Shown one piece after another: positions 4,543 to 5,600 of a stretch of 5,600 nucleotides of DNA; position 1 is the stretch's first letter, and each line of letters begins with the position of its first letter. The DNA is from JAKSCF01 sp028279945 (GTDB taxonomy: Bacteria; Bacillota; Clostridia; Peptostreptococcales; JAAYPU01), in NCBI GenBank assembly GCA_028279945.1, contig JANQMT010000129.1, forward strand, positions 1-5,600, written 5' to 3'. A program made the translations under genes and the position numbers. Below the pieces are notes generated by a model, which saw only the letters and a list, made by a program, of their open reading frames with translations, was not told the origin of the DNA and did no database searches.

Positions 4543-4805
4543 GTATCATTGAAGTAAATAATTTATATAAAACGTATAAGGTACATGAAAAACAAGAAGG
4601 ATTGCGACATACAATAACAGATTTTTTTAATCGTAAATACATTTATAAAGATGCTGTTAAAGATTTAAATATTAGGTCATCACCCCCACCGCCCTCAATG
4701 GCTCCCGCTTTCTTTCACGGAAAAAAAGCGGCCAAAGAAACCGGTCCTCATTGGCGGACGGCCTCGCTGTTTCACAGCTCGCACCCATCGTTTATTATAC
4801 CATAA
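4539..4805 (+). pseudogene. Truncated ABC transporter ATP-binding protein (N-terminus only)
   Basis: The first ~45 residues (MSIIEVNNLYKTYKVHEKQE, then a linker to YIYKDAVKDLN) match the opening of ATPases of ABC-2-type exporters, whose N-terminal strands precede 'the AV.dis...GE' and Walker A. At about base 4673 the homology stops. The rest (RSSPPPPSMAPAFFHGKKAA onward) is translation of the GC-richer repeat block, ending at TAA 4803-4805. Walker A, signature motif and Walker B are all missing, so the product cannot hydrolyse ATP. ATG 4539 has AAAGGGG (4525-4531) and overlaps the methyltransferase stop by four bases, showing a former operon. The permease that would normally follow is not in the window. 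Confidence 0.8.
4674..4800. repeat. GC-richer hairpin block interrupting the ABC gene, probable dispersed repeat
   Basis: Base composition changes sharply at about 4674, from AT-rich gene sequence to a C/G-rich block running to about 4792. It contains CCGCTTT (4705-4711)/AAAGCGG (4725-4731), with an inner TTT/AAA pairing around CACGG, and GCTGT (4766-4770)/ACAGC (4774-4778) around TTC. At its right edge the minus strand has a consensus TATAAT (4799-4794), so the block could be transcribed leftward. From memory, translations like PPPPSMAPAFFHGKKAAKET recur as spurious C-terminal extensions in many clostridial proteins, which would make this a dispersed repeat. I could not test this. No target-site duplication or inverted ends are visible. 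Confidence 0.45.
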
Positions 4806-4893
4806 ATCATGCCTAAAGTCAGTGTTCATACGCTTTTCGACTCTGTTCATCAGCCCTAATTTAATTTGGCAATTTACACTTAGTCGTAGTCTG

Positions 4894-5562
4894 TTATTCT
4901 GCATGTACAATAGTATACTCTTCTGTAATTAAATCGATTTTTTCACCTTGAGTTCCTATAATGTTAGTGAAACAACAAGGTAAACCCCTAGAATTCGCTG
5001 TATTCCCATACCTCAATTCAAAATGAAGATGTGGACAGCTTGAAAGACCGGTATTACCAACCAACCCAATAATTTGCCCTTGCTTTACTTTATCCCCTGG
5101 TTTTACTCTTATGCTTTTATATATCAAGTGAGCATAAGTTGAACATTCGCCGCCACTATGTTTGATAGTTACAAAGTTGCCGCATATAACTGGCCACTGG
5201 CCATGAACATGTTCTAATTGCTTTAATTCATCGCTACTTTTTCCTATTGTATTAACATCAAAATTATTATAAACTTTTACTACTGTCCCGTCAGCTATAG
5301 CATATACTTCTTCTCCATAGCAAGGATAATCATCCTCTTTTGTATTTTCGCCCTTTGACAATCTCAGATTTTTGTCAAGTTTACATAAATCAAAAGCAAA
5401 CTCATCCACATGTCTTTGACGATGATAAGGAATACAATCAAAATTGCCATCTATTTGCCATGCCCCTTTAACAGGGAATATATACTTGTTATTATTTATA
5501 TACCTTGAAAGAGAAACACTTTTATTTATCTTTTGTTTAGTACGCCGCCTAATGACTATCAC
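4894..5562 (-). CDS. M23 family metallopeptidase (LytM-like)
   Basis: This 222-residue protein has an M23 zinc-peptidase domain, the fold that cleaves peptidoglycan cross-bridges. Visible are H51 and D58 in RHVDEFAFD (first zinc ligands), YAIADGTVVKV (87-97), TYAHL (142-146), IRVKPGDKVKQGQIIGLVGN (151-170) and SSCPHLHFEL (174-183) with the catalytic/ligand HxH. A long insert (about 59-84) precedes the YAIADG strand, as in relatives with a 'yAfD' variant of the HxxxD motif. No signal peptide or membrane helix is present, which is unusual for a wall enzyme. The only start after the in-frame TAA is GTG 5562, without a proper ribosome binding site. AAAAGG directly abuts it and would better suit the ATT at 5553. 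The 5' end may therefore be lost or the start non-canonical. The gene converges on the methyltransferase operon. Confidence 0.8.
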   Translation of the reverse strand: MIVIRRRTKQKINKSVSLSRYINNNKYIFPVKGAWQIDGNFDCIPYHRQRHVDEFAFDLCKLDKNLRLSKGENTKEDDYPCYGEEVYAIADGTVVKVYNNFDVNTIGKSSDELKQLEHVHGQWPVICGNFVTIKHSGGECSTYAHLIYKSIRVKPGDKVKQGQIIGLVGNTGLSSCPHLHFELRYGNTANSRGLPCCFTNIIGTQGEKIDLITEEYTIVHAE

Positions 5563-5568
5563 CTTTTC

Positions 5569-5588
5569 TTATGATATTGATATCATAA
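5569..5588. promoter_or_regulatory. Short perfect palindrome just upstream of the M23 gene
   Basis: TTATGATAT (5569-5577) and ATATCATAA (5580-5588) are perfect reverse complements separated by TG, starting seven bases upstream of the GTG start. There is no T-run, so it is a candidate operator rather than a terminator. AT-rich palindromes of this size can arise by chance, and the window ends 12 bases later. Confidence 0.35.
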
Positions 5589-5600
5589 AACATCTCATTT

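Noticed and set aside
4695..4910. Minus-strand ORF of 71 codons across the GC-rich block
   Set aside because: It crosses the repeat block and the end of the M23 gene, and its sequence is a translation of hairpin DNA with no recognisable domain.
1..5600. CRISPR array, tRNA or rRNA genes
   Set aside because: No regularly spaced short repeats, cloverleaf-like segments or rRNA-like stretches were seen on either strand.

Overview
The window looks like accessory chromosomal DNA of a low-GC, Gram-positive anaerobe of the Clostridia. Evidence: strongly AT-rich sequence, strong AGGAGG-type ribosome binding sites, GTG/TTG starts next to ATG, and protein families typical of that class (DUF3795, AlkZ-related protein, M20D amidohydrolase, M23 peptidase). 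No species call is possible. No rRNA, tRNA, CRISPR array or complete insertion sequence was seen.

Left half (1-3480). The dominant feature is a direct repeat of about 430 bp, at 331-756 and 2612-3039, roughly 95% identical. Each copy carries the last ~38 codons of a broken WYL-type regulator gene, a 9-bp-arm palindrome (probable operator) overlapping that gene's stop codon, and a complete cysteine-rich DUF3795 gene. Just beyond the homology the two copies diverge: copy A runs into an AlkZ-related DNA-repair-like gene, copy B into an FMN-binding split-barrel gene. The same promoter/operator and first gene therefore appear to drive two different second genes. Between the copies lie a 130-bp imperfect palindromic repeat, some very small ORFs, and an M20D amidohydrolase gene on the minus strand that has lost its catalytic core by an in-frame deletion.

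Right half (3480-5600). A good extended -10 promoter (3510-3538) starts a leader of about 425 nt with tiny ORFs, several hairpins and a strong intrinsic terminator placed just before the ribosome binding site of an RsmC-like methyltransferase gene. This is the layout of an attenuation-controlled gene, as known for several ribosome-targeting-drug resistance genes. The methyltransferase overlaps an ABC-transporter ATPase gene by 4 nt, but the ATPase is cut off before its Walker A motif by a GC-richer hairpin-containing block that looks like a dispersed repeat. A minus-strand M23 metallopeptidase gene with an unusual start context fills the right end, with a short perfect palindrome just upstream of it.

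Overall the region looks like a mosaic of decaying and duplicated pieces. Five genes look intact (two DUF3795, AlkZ-related, split-barrel, methyltransferase), the M23 gene is probably intact, and the M20 amidohydrolase, the ABC ATPase and both WYL fragments are remnants. The best leads are the duplicated operator cassette and the attenuator leader of the methyltransferase.
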